From: Linyphia triangularis
Lineage: Eukaryota > Arthropoda > Arachnida > Araneae > Linyphiidae
Assembly (NCBI GenBank): GCA_963978545.1
Contig: OZ021721.1
Coordinates: forward strand, 112,811,280 to 112,875,279
DNA: 64,000 nt
Direction of reading: 5' to 3'
Below, piece after piece: positions 49,452-60,860 of this stretch. The first letter of the stretch is position 1. Each line of letters begins with the position of its first letter. The position numbers and the translations under genes were made by a program. A model generated the notes under the pieces. It saw only the letters and a list, made by a program, of their open reading frames with translations. It was not told the DNA's origin and did no database searches.

Positions 49452-49499
49452 TGTACCAAATATCTAGGAACACTACCATGTTCCTAGATATTTGGTACA
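49452..49499. repeat. Perfect 20-bp hairpin with 8-nt loop
   Basis: Arms 49452-49471 and 49480-49499 are exact inverses (GTACCAAATATCTAGGAAC), loop ACTACCAT. It lies about 430 bp beyond the last candidate polyadenylation signal of Rap1GAP. Confidence 0.9.
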
Positions 49500-52415
49500 G
49501 TAATTTTTTACAGTATGGTAGAGTAAGCTTTTGGGTTTAAGCAGATTTTGGTACAGTAAGCTTTTTGGTTGGATCCAAATCTGCAGACATGCAAGTGTAT
49601 ATTTTGTTGACCAAGCATAGACCTGTTTTCGACCCCTCACGGCTCAGCTTCTATTTTAACTAGAATCCTGAGGGGGGGGGGGGGCATGCCATCGTGTTGC
49701 CTCTGGACAAAAAATAACCACATTATTCTGAACATTAAACACAGGAACATGGCAAAAAAATCTTTTGAAAATTGCCGAAGTTACCGGAATTTTGTTCCGA
49801 TCCTGCTTCTTCTGATTGTCGCCAAAACTTTAACCACCGCTACAGCCAAAACTATTTAATGAAGTTTGGTCATTCTTTTTTATTCTTCTGAACTTATTTA
49901 GAGAAAGTTCCTCTTGTAGGATTTCATGCGTACAAGGGTCTGCACCCCCTCCCCCCCCCAAATGATCCTGGAAGTTGGGAATTTCAACCCGGGTGTGACT
50001 GATTAAAACGGGTGAACAGATTTCAGATATTCATATTTTGCTCAATTTCAAGAAGTGTCTTTGATACTTTAAATTGCACTAAGAAAAAAAATTCTATTAT
50101 ATTACATGCTTATCAATCCTTTAAAAACATGTGTTTCAATTTTTACTTAAAAAACCACTTACAGTTTAAAATGATAGTTGTCTGGTTGATTAAAGATGCA
50201 TCTTCTGATCATTAGCTTGATACCTTAATGACTGCCCCACAAAAGATTGCTTAAATTTCTCTTGCAACCTCTGGGTGGCTTGCTTTATCAGTATTTTACT
50301 ATCTCATCATATTTCCTTGATGTCTTTATTTATTTTAGCTGTAAGACATGTTAAGCAATGTAATGTTATACCTGGATCTGAAATTTTTATGAGTAGTTAT
50401 TTCATTGCAGTTAAGAGCTCTGTCTACTTTGGATGCATGAATTTTTTTTTTTTTATCTGCCATTTTGTTATTTTTGCATATAAATTAATATTAGCGGTAC
50501 AGGATATAGCCACTGTCACACTAAACCTAACACCATTAAATTTTTTTATTTCAGATGGGTCGTCGTTCAGATTTTTTCAACAGCGCACAACTACCTACTT
50601 TTTGAGGACTCCTGTTTACCTGGCATTTTCACACTAAAAAAGTGGTTTAAGTCAATTTTAATTTTTTTTTAGTAATTTACGAATGTTTTTGTTTAGCATA
50701 ACAAGTTTTATATCAATAAACATAACAGTATTCTTAAAAAAAATTTCATAAAAATATAGTTCTTTTCATGCATCCAAAGTTGACAGAGCCCTTAATGTAA
50801 TATCTCTTGTTGTACGACTGACATGTCGTATCCGTGGATAATAGTTTTTAGGATGGATGTTTTTAGGACATTTTACAGATGATTTTCAATTTCCACTAGT
50901 GAAGCTATCATTTAATTCAGTTGCCATAAAGTAACATTCGGCTGGCCTAATTAAATGTTCTAACTTTTAAAATGTTTACTTTTACTAAAAAGTATGGCAC
51001 AAGTCTAGTTCTTCATGAAGGAAAAATGTAGGATTTAATTCCTATAAATAAGACATGATATGCTAGGGACAACCTTCCCTGACAATTTAGAATTAGTTGT
51101 AGAGAAATGTAATCCGGTTTCAATGTGCTCGAATTGACTGCGAATGAATCTATTATCATGGGTTGTCATTGAAGTGTGAGGGTAAAGGGTGATCTATATT
51201 AGCAAATTTTTGGTGCAAGTACAAAAAAAAAAATCCTACCTAATTAAATACATATATGACAACGGAACCGGATTTTAGTAAAGAAATCAAGTACATAAAT
51301 TTTTCCACACTGCACTTCTGACTATAAGAGTTATTTATTCTTTTTCATAATGTTTTTTATAAAACTTAAGCACAAGAAACTCTAAAAGACCCTGTATATG
51401 CATATATATATATATTATCGTTCAATTTAATCTCCTACTTTTTGTTATGTCAATTGCCCTTTTGCCATCACATTTTATGCCTACTAAATCCACACATTTA
51501 CTAGGGACAGAATTTACTTCAGAACACAAATTCATTTTTATGTATAGTAATGACAGTTTTATTTTATATTTTTATTTTGTAGACATAATTATGCTACGAG
51601 AAATCTGTAGTAAAAACAATTTAGTTGTAATAATCTTGAGAATGTCTATAAGAAAAGAATTATCCCAAGAACAGTGTTGTTAACATAATAAACGGGTATA
51701 CATAAAAAGTGGCTTTATTCTCTAGCAGACAACAATTCCCGATTTAATATTGAAAAGTAGCAAGAAAATATATTCTGTTTCACACACAGACGTAAATGTG
51801 AATGTAGTGCACTATAACTGCAAATGAGCAATGAAAAGAAATTTTATTTAAGAAGGTTACACGTCAATCAATATCTCAGACATAGTAGAATGCTTATTTT
51901 CTCGGGACTATTTCAAAGGTCAGTACAATGCATCCTACTATCTCATTATTTGACGATTTGTCAACGAAAGATGCCTGGTATTTATGCTTCCCCTGTAAAA
52001 TACAAATTAGATTGAATTATCTTTCCTCTAAGGCTCTAATAAATAAACAACCATAACTAAAAAAAATTACTTTTAGAAATTAAAAAATAAGTTGCTTATT
52101 AAAAATGAGTTTAAAATACTCTTAATCTATTGAAAATATATAAAGCACTTGCAAAACCTTATCAAATTAAAAAAAAAAATATCAAAAAATCATAACTGAC
52201 AAAATTTGATAATAGCACCAAAATGTTATCATTAATGTGTTGAAATTAATTTGTTCAGGTAAATTGTCTTTTGATGCCAATTGTATTTCAACATTTATGT
52301 TCTTTTTGACATTCTCAAAATGTTATGCCGAACCAATAAAATAATATAATAAATTACGAAAAAAAAAAAGGGAATTGTAATTTTTTTTTAAAGAAAATCA
52401 CAAATAATATATGAA
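49500..52415. other. Intergenic sequence, nothing recognised
   Basis: Between the convergently oriented 3' ends of the two genes. Contains a 13-G run (49672-49684). The 120-codon open frame 50275-50634 is hydrophobic AT-rich sequence with no motif I recognise. Confidence 0.4.
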
Positions 52416-52420
52416 AATAA

Positions 52421-52583
52421 TTAAATTATCATGACTGTATCTATGGACCCTGTCTTCTTCACTGGAGCTTCAATTTTTAAATCGTACTTGTGTGCTCTAA
52501 CTGGGCATTTACAATAGTTAATATAGGCTGGAGGACAAATATACTTCTTGTACAGCTCAATTGTGGCGCATAGATCATATGTG
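52421..52583 (-). CDS. ML-domain gene exon 3 and stop
   Basis: Acceptor ATTTTTGCAG just above 52583. Encodes TYDLCATIELYKKYICPP, NYCKCPVRAHKYDLKI and a short tail ending DTVMII before TAA. GM2A continues about 30 residues further, to a last Cys that is absent here. Confidence 0.82.
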
Positions 52584-55500
52584 CTGCAAAAATAAAAACA
52601 AATGTCATTTATTAAATCATAGTTTGTGTAAAGGGAAATTTGTGCTAAATATTTGTTCAATACCTCTCAGTTCATATAACGCAACTGAATTTATATCGAA
52701 GCCCACTAGAAATCATTAATTTTATTTTATAGAAGAATGGATGGTGTGTAAAATGTTGTCCACTACTCCTTTTTAAAACTGAATAGTTGATGAAAGGAAA
52801 AGCCAAGTTAAAATGAATCATGAGTATTTAAGCGGATAATTTTGAAGAAAACAACCTGCAGCTAATTACAGTTCATTCATTAGAGCACAGCACAGTAGAA
52901 TCCCCTGAAAAGAAGAATATAAAATATAGTAGAAAGTAAAAGAAGTCACTGCTTCAGTTTCAAAATTACTCACGGGTGGCGGCAAAATTATTTCATTATA
53001 ATATTTATTATCATACCCATTTCATTTATTATTAAAAAATATAATTTGGGCCAAATCTTAGTGCCCAATAGCACAGTTTCTAAAGGGCCTAGTGAAAAAT
53101 CGGGCACAGAGAAAAACGATCTTGAAGAGATTGAAAAGAATCCACTAATATTTGAGTATAAGTATCGATGTCAATGGTAAGGGACGTAGACGTTTGGACG
53201 AAGCTCATATTCCGTCTTCTATTTCAGGGTATTGTGCAGCAACAGAACATAGATTTGAAGGCAGAAAAATTTGCATTTTAGGAATTATCAGAGAAATTTT
53301 GAAAAAATTACTTAACCCCAGGGGATTGAATTTTGTAGGACAATCAGGTAGGAGAAAATTAAAACATTTGGTTTCGCTTTGCATTATAGCTTTGCGCACA
53401 AATGTATGCTGAGTTTAAAAAAAATTCTGTTCCAGTGAATAATTTAATTTCCCTATTATTTTACTTCTTATTTTCTGTGAATTTTAACATTGATTGACAT
53501 TTAATTTTCAAAGGTGAGGGGAATGAGTGGGCCCCTTTAAATCTCCATGGCGGAAACCATGCACCGTACAAATAAGTTAAAACTCTTTTTGAGTGGACAA
53601 AAACAAAAAAGGAAAATTTGGAAAAATATTGTTTTGTACCATATCTTGATTTACTCTTCACTTTTTACTTTCTTATAATTTGAGCACATGTGATGTCTTG
53701 CAAAATTTAGAATTATATTGGGGGAGGGGGGGGGGGGTTATTGTGAGATGCAGTGTATATTACAATTAAATTTGAAAGTAACAAAAAACTGGAATTTTTG
53801 TTAAGGCAATGTTTGCTTAGCTGGCATATATAAATTTTAAAACTTCATATTTTAGTAACGCGTTACCAATTATGAAGATTGGGTTGGTTGGTTGTTTTCA
53901 GATTATTTGGCACCGTCAGCAACACGAGGGCTATAATGCGCCGAAGCATTCGTCATTAGACAAGCCAACATACATTTACAAACACCCATGCCTAACATGG
54001 GACTCGAACCCGCAACCTCGCGGTCTTGAAGCTAGCACGCTAATGACTATACCGTTTGGTCAGCAATATATATGGCGATTGGGTGCTAAAAAAGAGGTGA
54101 GGGGGAGAGTAGCTCACAAAATTTTTATACAGTCGTCGTAAAATTACTAAAAGTACAAGAACTTGAACTGCCCTTCCCTTAACTGCATTGGCAATTTATG
54201 GTATATTTCTATCAACCTACCTCCAACCCACTTATATAGGAAAAGTAGAAAAAGTTACATAAGTAGTAGAAGGTTTGATGTCTTTTCAGTTGCAAGTTTC
54301 ATCATGTTTTAGGAATTCTTGAAAAAAGTTTTTGTTCTTATAAAACTTACCAAGAGCCAATGGGATAATTACACGGAATGTGAAGAGACTTCGGGGTAAG
54401 TTTGCTTGCATTTATTTGCATCTCAAAGTTAGTCGATGGCAAATCTTCGAGTACTTTTAGATTGAGTGTCATGATTACTTGTCCTGGGTGATAGCTCAAA
54501 GTCGAACCTTCTGTGAAGATTGTAAGTTTCTTATTTTCATTCCCTGAAAAAAATTCAATTTTTTTTAAATAAAAGCGTTTTAATTGATAAGGAGATTTTC
54601 AGAGCTCTAAGAAATTTTCATCGAGAATAATCAAACATATTATAGACATTGAAGCAATATAACTGAAATTAGTTTTTATAAAGTAAAAAGGATAATTTCT
54701 CAGTGTGTTCGGCACATTGGTGCTTCAAAAATTGTAAACAAATTTCTGATCTTGTCAATGTTATCATTCAGCAGTGTAAGAGAAAATATAAAAGGATAAG
54801 TAGATTTATTATGAAAAAATTGCTTCTGAATAAAATGTTGTTGAAACATTTGACAAATAATATCCTAACCATTTTATTTGATGTTTACTTTAAATTTTAA
54901 TGACTAGCTAAGCAGTAATAGGTAAGTTTCATTTGTAGAACATCAGTTCAATTGCTGAAATCAACCAATGGTGCCAGATGCTTGTGTTTTTTTAACAAAA
55001 GGACAATTTAGATGTGGTGTAACACCCAGAAATGTTTGGTAAGCAATTCTTTGTACAATTTTAACCACTTAACACTATATCTTTGTTTTTCCAAAAAAAT
55101 AATAGAGAATCGTATGTTTTCCTCGTAAGTATGGTCGTAATGGAGGAGGAGATTATATATTTCAGGCCCTCATGGGTTATTTTTAGGGGGGGGGGGGATG
55201 GGAAGGGGGAGTTATAGAGTAAAGTATAATATATGATGGAAATATTTTCCATTATATATTACACATTAACCCTTTGCGATCATATGTCTGCTCTCAGCCA
55301 CCAAAGCTTTTCTACCGTTCTGGTCGTAAGTCAGCTCTCAGCCACAACAGCAAGGAACCATACTTCAGTACAATGAAACTTACTTATGAATACAGTATAA
55401 GATTAGTATGGTCCTTTGTTATGGTGGCTGAAAGCAGACACACGACTGGAACGGTAAAAAAGCTTTGGTAGCTGAGAGTAGACATACGACCGCAAAGAGT

Positions 55501-58462
55501 TAAACTATTTGACTGGTTGGTTTTCACAACTTTTTCCATTTTTGTGTAATTTTTAAAAATATTTTTATATTTAATAATATTTTTAACCCATTAACGACGG
55601 TTGGTAAGAAAATTTTCCAATCGACATTTTAGTTTTTTTCTTTGCTAATAAATTGCGATTGTGGTTCCACTTAGTGTTTTTTAAAAATCATAAAAATAAT
55701 TTTTCAAAAAATCGGAAAAATTAAAAATATAATTTAAAATATCTGAATAAACAAGGTAAAAATTAAAAACAATGACTTCTTATCCATTTCAAAGTCGCCT
55801 TTAATAAGTTAAAACAAAGAATTTCTGTTCCAGAGAATATCCTTTAAAACAGAAGTTTTAGAAACTTCTTCTTTATTTATTCTACAAAAACGAAAAATAA
55901 AGAATATTTTTTGTTTTTTTGGAACCAAATAGACAGACAGACTCATTGTTTTATTGGTACAAATTCAGCACATCTGATGGCTATGGGGTTATCGCTTTGA
56001 TCCCACATGCTAAAGATGCCGGTTTCGAATCCTCCATTAGGCATCGATGTTTGTATGTAAATGTGTTGAATTCACACTGACTAGGAAATATATATTAAAG
56101 GGATATTTATTGCAAAAGTTTCAACCTACTACACACGTTTTTTTGTTTATATGTGCACCATATGCTTTTACTTTTGTAAGAAATAACTCCCTAATTTTTC
56201 TCTCCTTAATAATTTGTTTATCATCTTTTCATATCTCTCCCTAAGAATCTCCCTTATAATTTGTATATCACCTTTTATCGGTATTTTTAGATCCGTAACA
56301 AGGGGAACTGTTCTAGAAAAATGAATTCAATTGTAATGTGCCTCATTTTGAATTTGCCAAGATTACACACATTTTCAGCTCGTTTTAGAATGACAATGTG
56401 AACTATCGGAGAGCATGCATAACTAAATATTTTGATCATAAATATAAATAACAAATATAACAAAATAATGAACTCTAGTTTTTGGGAAAAGTAAATTCCC
56501 CAAAAACCAGAAGGACTATGTCTAAATTGAAGTTTTATCATTGAAAAAATAACTTACTGGAAATACCCAGTTAGTCCGTCTGTAATGTGGGGGGAAATGG
56601 TGAATTTTTAAAGAGAAAATATTTTTATGAAGAGAGAGAAAGAAGAAATATTCTTTTCATAAAAAAAATACTTGTCAAGTATTTAACAAATGACTTTACA
56701 TCCCATATTATCTACTTGATGATGGGGCGATCGGCTTAATAACTTTTTTTTTTGCATAAGATATAAATACAATGATAAAGTAGATACATAATAATTTTTA
56801 AAATAACTATTTAAACGTAAATCTGAAATTTTACAAATCTAGAAATTTAGATAATTATTTAACTTAAAATTGGATTACTCACAAAACAAATGTGTTATCC
56901 CAAAATTTATATGAAATTTAATGTTTATTTTTAATAAGTTGTACGGTAATTGACGTACAACCGTGTCTGTTATTGAGATTAAAAAAAAAAAATACACTAA
57001 GCAATTTTTTTAAAGTTGTTCATTTAAAAATTACCTGCATGTTAAACTACACTGTTACATGCCCTAAAACTAATTAATAAATTTGTATGATACTTTACAC
57101 TGTTAAAAAAAATTGTCCACCATGCACCAAAATTTGGTTCCCATTTAGCTGCCACCAACATTTGGTGCTTAGTTTCGCGATTTAATGGTGCTTACGGTCC
57201 GAGATTGCACCATTAAATCGTGAAACTAAGCACCAAATGTTGGTGGCAGCTAAATGGGAACCAATTTTTGGTGCAAGGTGGAACAAAATTTTTAACAGTG
57301 TAGATATCTAACTTAATTGCCATCAAATTATGAATAAATACTATTAATACATTAAATATCAATACTAAATAGCATTTATATTAAAAATGTTAATGGAATT
57401 TAATTAAATTATATTTAAAAAAATAAAAACGTAACTTGAATATCAGAATATAAATATTTAAAGAATTATATTTTAAAAATATATATTTTTCCCTCATTCA
57501 CATCACACATTGTATAAATTGTATGTTTATTTACATTTATTTTGTTAAATTAACATTAACTATAACATTTATTTTGTTATTATTTAACCGTGCCATACGT
57601 TAGTTTTTATAAGTAAGTAAACCTCTTTGTGTAATCCAAAGTTGTGATTCGTCGATTAGTTATTGTTCAGAAAGACTTGAAAGTGCGAATCGATATCTTC
57701 TAAAAGAATCGGTCATCACGAGAAGCTGTGCGAGCAGGGCTGCCAACTCACAGATAGCCTGAATCGCCAACAGCCTATTAAAAAATCGCCAAAAATCGCC
57801 AGATCTCAAAATCAAGAAAATCGCCAAAATATAGCCAAAAATCGCCAAATGTGAAAATATATCGTCAAAAAAACTAATTATCTTAGAAAAAAGATGTGTT
57901 TATCAATAGTATTGCCTTTCCAGCCAAGCCAATTGGCGGATAAATACCCGCAAACCGGGGTTTTTCAACGTTGGAGGGTAATTTGAAAATGAGGGTATCT
58001 ACATTTTTGTTTTCCTTCCAAAAAGAATATATTTTTTTTACTACGGACAGGTCATTTTTTCGAGTAATCTGATAATGTGAAGGCATAGATTAAATAGACA
58101 AGGGTCATTACAACACGTGTAGGCGACGAAACACGAGATCAATTCAATTTATCCCCTACCAGGTAGTGTAGTTCGTCATTGTGGTGCGAGCTCCAGCCAG
58201 TAGCGAGGAGAAACCACTTGGCGTGAAACAAAGCAGCGGAAACCAGTTTTGCAAGTTAATCGCAAATCACAAGCGAACAGGAATACGGAAACTCTCCCAT
58301 GCGGGACAGGGGATGTCTATGATAAAACCATTGTAATTGAATTTTTCAGAGAATAAATTAAAATTACTTACCGCAATCTGTAAAAAGGGAATTAACAAGA
58401 TCAGTGTCGTGGGTATGGCACAGAGTGATACCAAACAAAGCCAAGGTTATTAGAAACAACAT
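52421..58462 (-). CDS. Secreted ML-domain protein, GM2-activator-like, 3 exons
   Basis: Three exons join in phase to 447 nt: 58462-58372, 54543-54351 and 52583-52421 (stop TAA at 52423-52421), 148 residues. Residues 1-15 (MLFLITLALFGITLC) form a signal peptide. The mature part starts near a TDCG motif, carries FTEGSTLSYHPGQVIMTL and then LHIPCNYPIGSCTYDLC, followed by YICPPAYINYCKCP. This Cys pattern matches GM2A (IPC..YIGSC, CP, C.CP), an ML/E1-DerP2-like beta-sandwich fold that binds lipids in lysosomes or outside the cell. It is shorter than vertebrate GM2A (about 193) and lacks the final strands and last Cys, so another 3' exon or splice form is possible. NPC2/MD-2-like ML proteins are the alternative class. 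Lipid ligand unknown. Confidence 0.82.
53884..54063 (-). mobile_element. tRNA-derived SINE, type 1 copy
   Basis: Inverted copy of the 4194-4373 element, from TTGGTTGGTTGTTTTCAG to CCGTTTGGTCAGC. Box B (GACTCGAACCCGC inverted) is intact. In the second intron of the ML-domain gene. Confidence 0.9.
54351..54543 (-). CDS. ML-domain gene exon 2
   Basis: Acceptor TTTTTTCAG at 54544 upward, donor TCTTG|GTAAGT at 54350 downward; 193 nt. Encodes GNENKKLTIFTEGSTL, then VIMTLNLKVLEDLP and SLHIPCNYPIGSC. Phase fits both neighbours. Confidence 0.85.
55270..55499. mobile_element. piggyBac-type MITE, 230 bp
   Basis: TTAA at 55266-55269 and 55500-55503 flank CCCTTTGCGATCATATGTCT and its right counterpart (inverted CTCTTTGCGGTCGTATGTCT). 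Inverted similarity runs about 95 bp per side, so nearly the whole element folds back. CCCTTTGCG ends and TTAA targets are piggyBac hallmarks. Confidence 0.88.
55974..56090 (+). mobile_element. tRNA-derived SINE, type 4 (fragment)
   Basis: TGGCTATGGGGTTATCGC (box A-like) and GCCGGTTTCGAATCCTCC (good box B) 40 bp apart, followed by a short body. Ends unclear. Confidence 0.5.
57098..57300. mobile_element. Foldback MITE, 203 bp, TA target
   Basis: TA at 57096-57097 and 57301-57302. Arms of about 95 bp run from CACTGTTAAAAA inward, with TTTAGCTGCCACCAACATTT and its exact inverse, to a loop TTACGGTCCGAGA. Almost perfect palindrome, in intron 1 of the ML-domain gene. Confidence 0.92.
57737..57870. 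repeat. AATCGCCAAAA-rich interspersed repeat
   Basis: GCAGGGCTGCCAACTC is followed by at least five TCGCCAAA-type words. The same vocabulary occurs at 27486-27585. Possibly a hAT-type terminus (CAGGGCTGCCA). Confidence 0.45.
58372..58462 (-). CDS. ML-domain gene exon 1, signal peptide
   Basis: ATG at 58462-58460, 30 codons plus one base, then the perfect donor G|GTAAGT (58371-58366). Hydrophobic LFLITLALFGITL core, cleavage plausibly after the Cys/His region, ending FTDC. The ATG is 56 nt below the inferred transcription start and no earlier ATG lies between. Confidence 0.82.
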
Positions 58463-58514
58463 ATTTTGAATTCTGCAGAACTACGATCAACTGGTCCAAG
58501 CACAAAACAAGGAT

Positions 58515-58567
58515 GTAATGAAAAGATGGTGAGACGGATTCCCTTATATACATTCGGATTTATATAC
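58515..58567 (-). promoter_or_regulatory. Core promoter of the ML-domain gene: TATA box and Inr
   Basis: On the - strand, TATATAAGGG occupies 58550-58541 and an Inr-like TCATTA 58520-58515. If the A at 58518 is +1, the TATA box starts at -32, the expected spacing, and the ATG follows after a 56-nt leader. A second TATATAAATCC lies at 58567-58557. Seen in sequence; activity is inferred. Confidence 0.6.
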
Positions 58568-58573
58568 AACGAA

Positions 58574-58886
58574 CATTCCTGGAAAGGGAGGATACATTCC
58601 TGGAAATGGAGGATACATTCCTGGAAATGGAGGATACATTCCTGGAAATGGAGGATACATTCCTGGAAATGGAGGATACATTCCTGGAAATGGAGGATAC
58701 ATTCCTGGAAAGGGAGGATACATTCCTGGAAATGGAGGATACATTCCTGGAAATGGAGGATACATTCCTGGAAATGGAGGATACATTCCTGGAAATGGAG
58801 GATACATTCCTGGAAAGGGAGGATACATTCCTGGAAAGGGAGGATACATTCCTGGAAATGGAGGATACATTCCTGGAAAAGGAGGA
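58574..58886. repeat. 21-bp minisatellite, 15 copies, promoter-adjacent
   Basis: Fifteen near-identical 21-bp units, varying mainly at one position (GGAAAT/GGAAAG). TTCCTGGAA recurs every 21 bp from 58576-58584 to 58870-58878. A sixteenth, isolated TTCCTGGAA is at 58948-58956. Because 21 is a multiple of three and the unit lacks stops in several frames, long repetitive ORFs appear on both strands (for example HSWKWRI and MYPPFPG repeats); I do not consider them genes. The array starts about 25 bp upstream of the TATA box at 58550. Confidence 0.95.
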
Positions 58887-59039
58887 AATACCGCGAAACG
58901 GACTTGATTTTGGGGATACCTCTGATTTTGGAACGACCATATCTTCATTCCTGGAAACACCGCAAAATGGATCTAACGGGCAGACATGCCTTGTTGAAAA
59001 TAATGTGAAGAAAAGTGGTGTGATTCATTGGAAATAAAA

Positions 59040-59320
59040 GTAGGAGGGATCGGGACCCAAGTAGGGTAGTGATTTTAAATAAAATTTTTTATTAGGATAG
59101 CCAATTGCAAAATCAAGTTTAAAACAAAAAATTAACCGCCTTGCATCCCCTTGGATGCCATATGCACCCTCTGAAAATAATTCTGCCAGCGACCATGGGA
59201 CCGATTTGCCGACTTTTGATACCGGATTGAATGAAATTAGATGCATTTCATGGGTTTAAAATTAACTTTTCAAATCGTTTGCATTTGAGACAAAATATAT
59301 GTACTATTAAATATTTTTTA
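59040..59320. other. Non-coding sequence upstream of the ML-domain gene
   Basis: No feature recognised beyond the minisatellite flank. Confidence 0.4.
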
Positions 59321-59322
59321 AT

Positions 59323-59810
59323 CCAAGGGTGTAGCCAGAAATTATTTTCGGGAGGCGATATAAAATTTTAAATCAGCAAATCTTAATTATCATTTTTATT
59401 ATTATTGCCACATGTATTGATAAATCAAGATAGCAAGTGTTTTTTTCTACGCATGTTCCAAAATTTAAAAATCATATTATATAAGTTCCCGGGTGGAACA
59501 ATTTCACTTTGCCGACCGAACCGTATAGTGGTTAGCGTGCTAGCTTCTAGACCGCGAGGTTGCGGGTTCGAGTCCCGTGTAAGGCATGGGTGTTTGTAAA
59601 TGTATGTTGGCTTGTCTAATGACGAATGTTTCGGTGCATTATAGTCCTCGTGTTGCTGACGGAGCCAGATAATCTGAAAACAACCAACCAACCATATTAT
59701 ATAAATTTACTATATTAAACAATAAAATCCTTTTATTTTGAAGTTCTAATAGCGAAAAGAAAAATTTCGGGATGGGATATATCCCTCCTCTTGATGGCTA
59801 CGCGCCTTTT
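59323..59810. mobile_element. Non-autonomous element with GTGTAGCCA ends, hosting a SINE
   Basis: CAAGGGTGTAGCCAG at the left and TGGCTACGCGCCTT at the right are imperfect inverses of a hAT-like terminus. A TTTTTTAA string occurs on both outer flanks but not exactly adjacent on the left. The type 1 SINE lies inside. Confidence 0.45.
59511..59692 (+). mobile_element. tRNA-derived SINE, type 1 copy
   Basis: GCCGACCGAACCGTATAGTG start, box B GGGTTCGAGTCCC, same body and CCAA tail as 4194-4373. A CATATTATATAA string follows the tail directly, but its upstream partner (59473-59484) lies about 26 bp before the tRNA head, so extra 5' sequence may belong to the insertion. Confidence 0.9.
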
Positions 59811-59879
59811 TTAAGCAATGGCGTATATATTAATAGACATAAAGCTGACTGGGGTTTCTATTCCTTGAGCAGTGGTGGC

Positions 59880-60804
59880 CAGGGGTGTAGTGGAGCGGGA
59901 ACGCGTGGGAACGACGATCCTTTACCTTTTTTAAAGGGGGAACGGCGTTCCCTCACCTAATTTTTTTTTTTTAATTTGTATTTTACATTTTTTCTTTAAG
60001 TGACACTAAACGCAAAATCAAGTAAGAAAACGAAAAAAGTTCTTCCTGAGAACTATGCTTTCGTTTTTGATCCACAATTTCAGAGCTGAGAAAGCAAGTT
60101 CAAGTATTTGCAAAACACATACTAGTTGCTAACACGCTTCTAGGTGTTAATTTCATTTTATTAATGGCGCAAATTTTGAAAAGGTAAGGATGGGTCTATC
60201 AAGCAAGAAGAACTTCTCTATATTTTCATCTCGAGGAGGAGAAAATCCGTAAAACTCTCAATGTCTCAATCGACATCTGCAACAATCGTAATATTTCAAA
60301 ATTCGTTTTGAAAATAGATTTCGAGAGGGTCTGAATTGAAACTCGATCTCTAAGGGAAATTTTTTTGAATGAAAATTGTCAAAAAAATCTTTTAAATAAA
60401 AATAAATCCCGTTTAAAATGTGTTGTAGGTAATCTGTTTAAAAATTGTCATAAAAAATCTGTTTAAAAATTTGTGTCAATAATATGTTTGAAAATGTCTT
60501 ATAATCCATTTATGAAGTGTCAAACAATCTGTTAAAATGGGTTGTGCAAGGCAAATTGTTCGTAAATTCATATAACTTAATAGTTTAAAAAATAATTGAA
60601 ATTAAAAAAAAGTGTAAACACTTTTTTTTCTTTTCAGTTTTTGAAGTGTTTGTTATCTGTTTTAGGATTATTAAAGTAATATTAATAAGTATTATTTATT
60701 CTTAGTAGTCATTTTCACCTCCCCTCCCCCAGAAAAAAAGCATACTTTTGCACAACGACACGACTTAGCGTTCCCACACCTTTTTATTTTACACTACACC
60801 ACTG
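59880..60804. mobile_element. hAT element with exact 8-bp target duplication
   Basis: GTGGTGGC at 59872-59879 and 60805-60812. Ends CAGGGGTGTAGTGG and ACACTACACCACTG are inverses with one mismatch in the first 13. A second inner inverse, GGGAACGC / GCGTTCCC, follows. 925 bp with no recognised transposase: non-autonomous. The target was itself a CAGTGGTGGCGCTAGG terminus. Confidence 0.9.
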
Positions 60805-60837
60805 GTGGTGGCGCTAGGAATTGCCTGACGGGGAAGA

Positions 60838-60860
60838 GGGGGGGGGGGGGGGGGGGGGGG
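60838..60860 (+). repeat. Run of 23 G
   Basis: Uninterrupted G23, the longest of several G or C runs here (for example 16028-16043 and 49672-49684). Could fold as a G-quadruplex; length is prone to assembly error. Confidence 0.9.

Noticed and set aside
50275..50637. 120-residue hydrophobic open frame
   Set aside because: It consists of AT-rich codons with no signal peptide logic, splice support or family motif, in an otherwise empty intergenic region.
53152..53412. 86-residue open frame in the ML-gene intron
   Set aside because: No recognisable domain; the overlapping opposite frame is equally open, as expected by chance.
58462..58567. Heat-shock element reading of the promoter array
   Set aside because: Heat-shock factor sites need TTC and GAA separated by two bases; every unit has three (TTCCTGGAA), which fits STAT rather than HSF.
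58466..59037. Long repetitive open frames on both strands across the minisatellite
   Set aside because: They are produced by a stop-free 21-bp unit whose length is a multiple of three, open in several frames on both strands, and lie upstream of a TATA-driven gene. No splice or start context supports any one of them.
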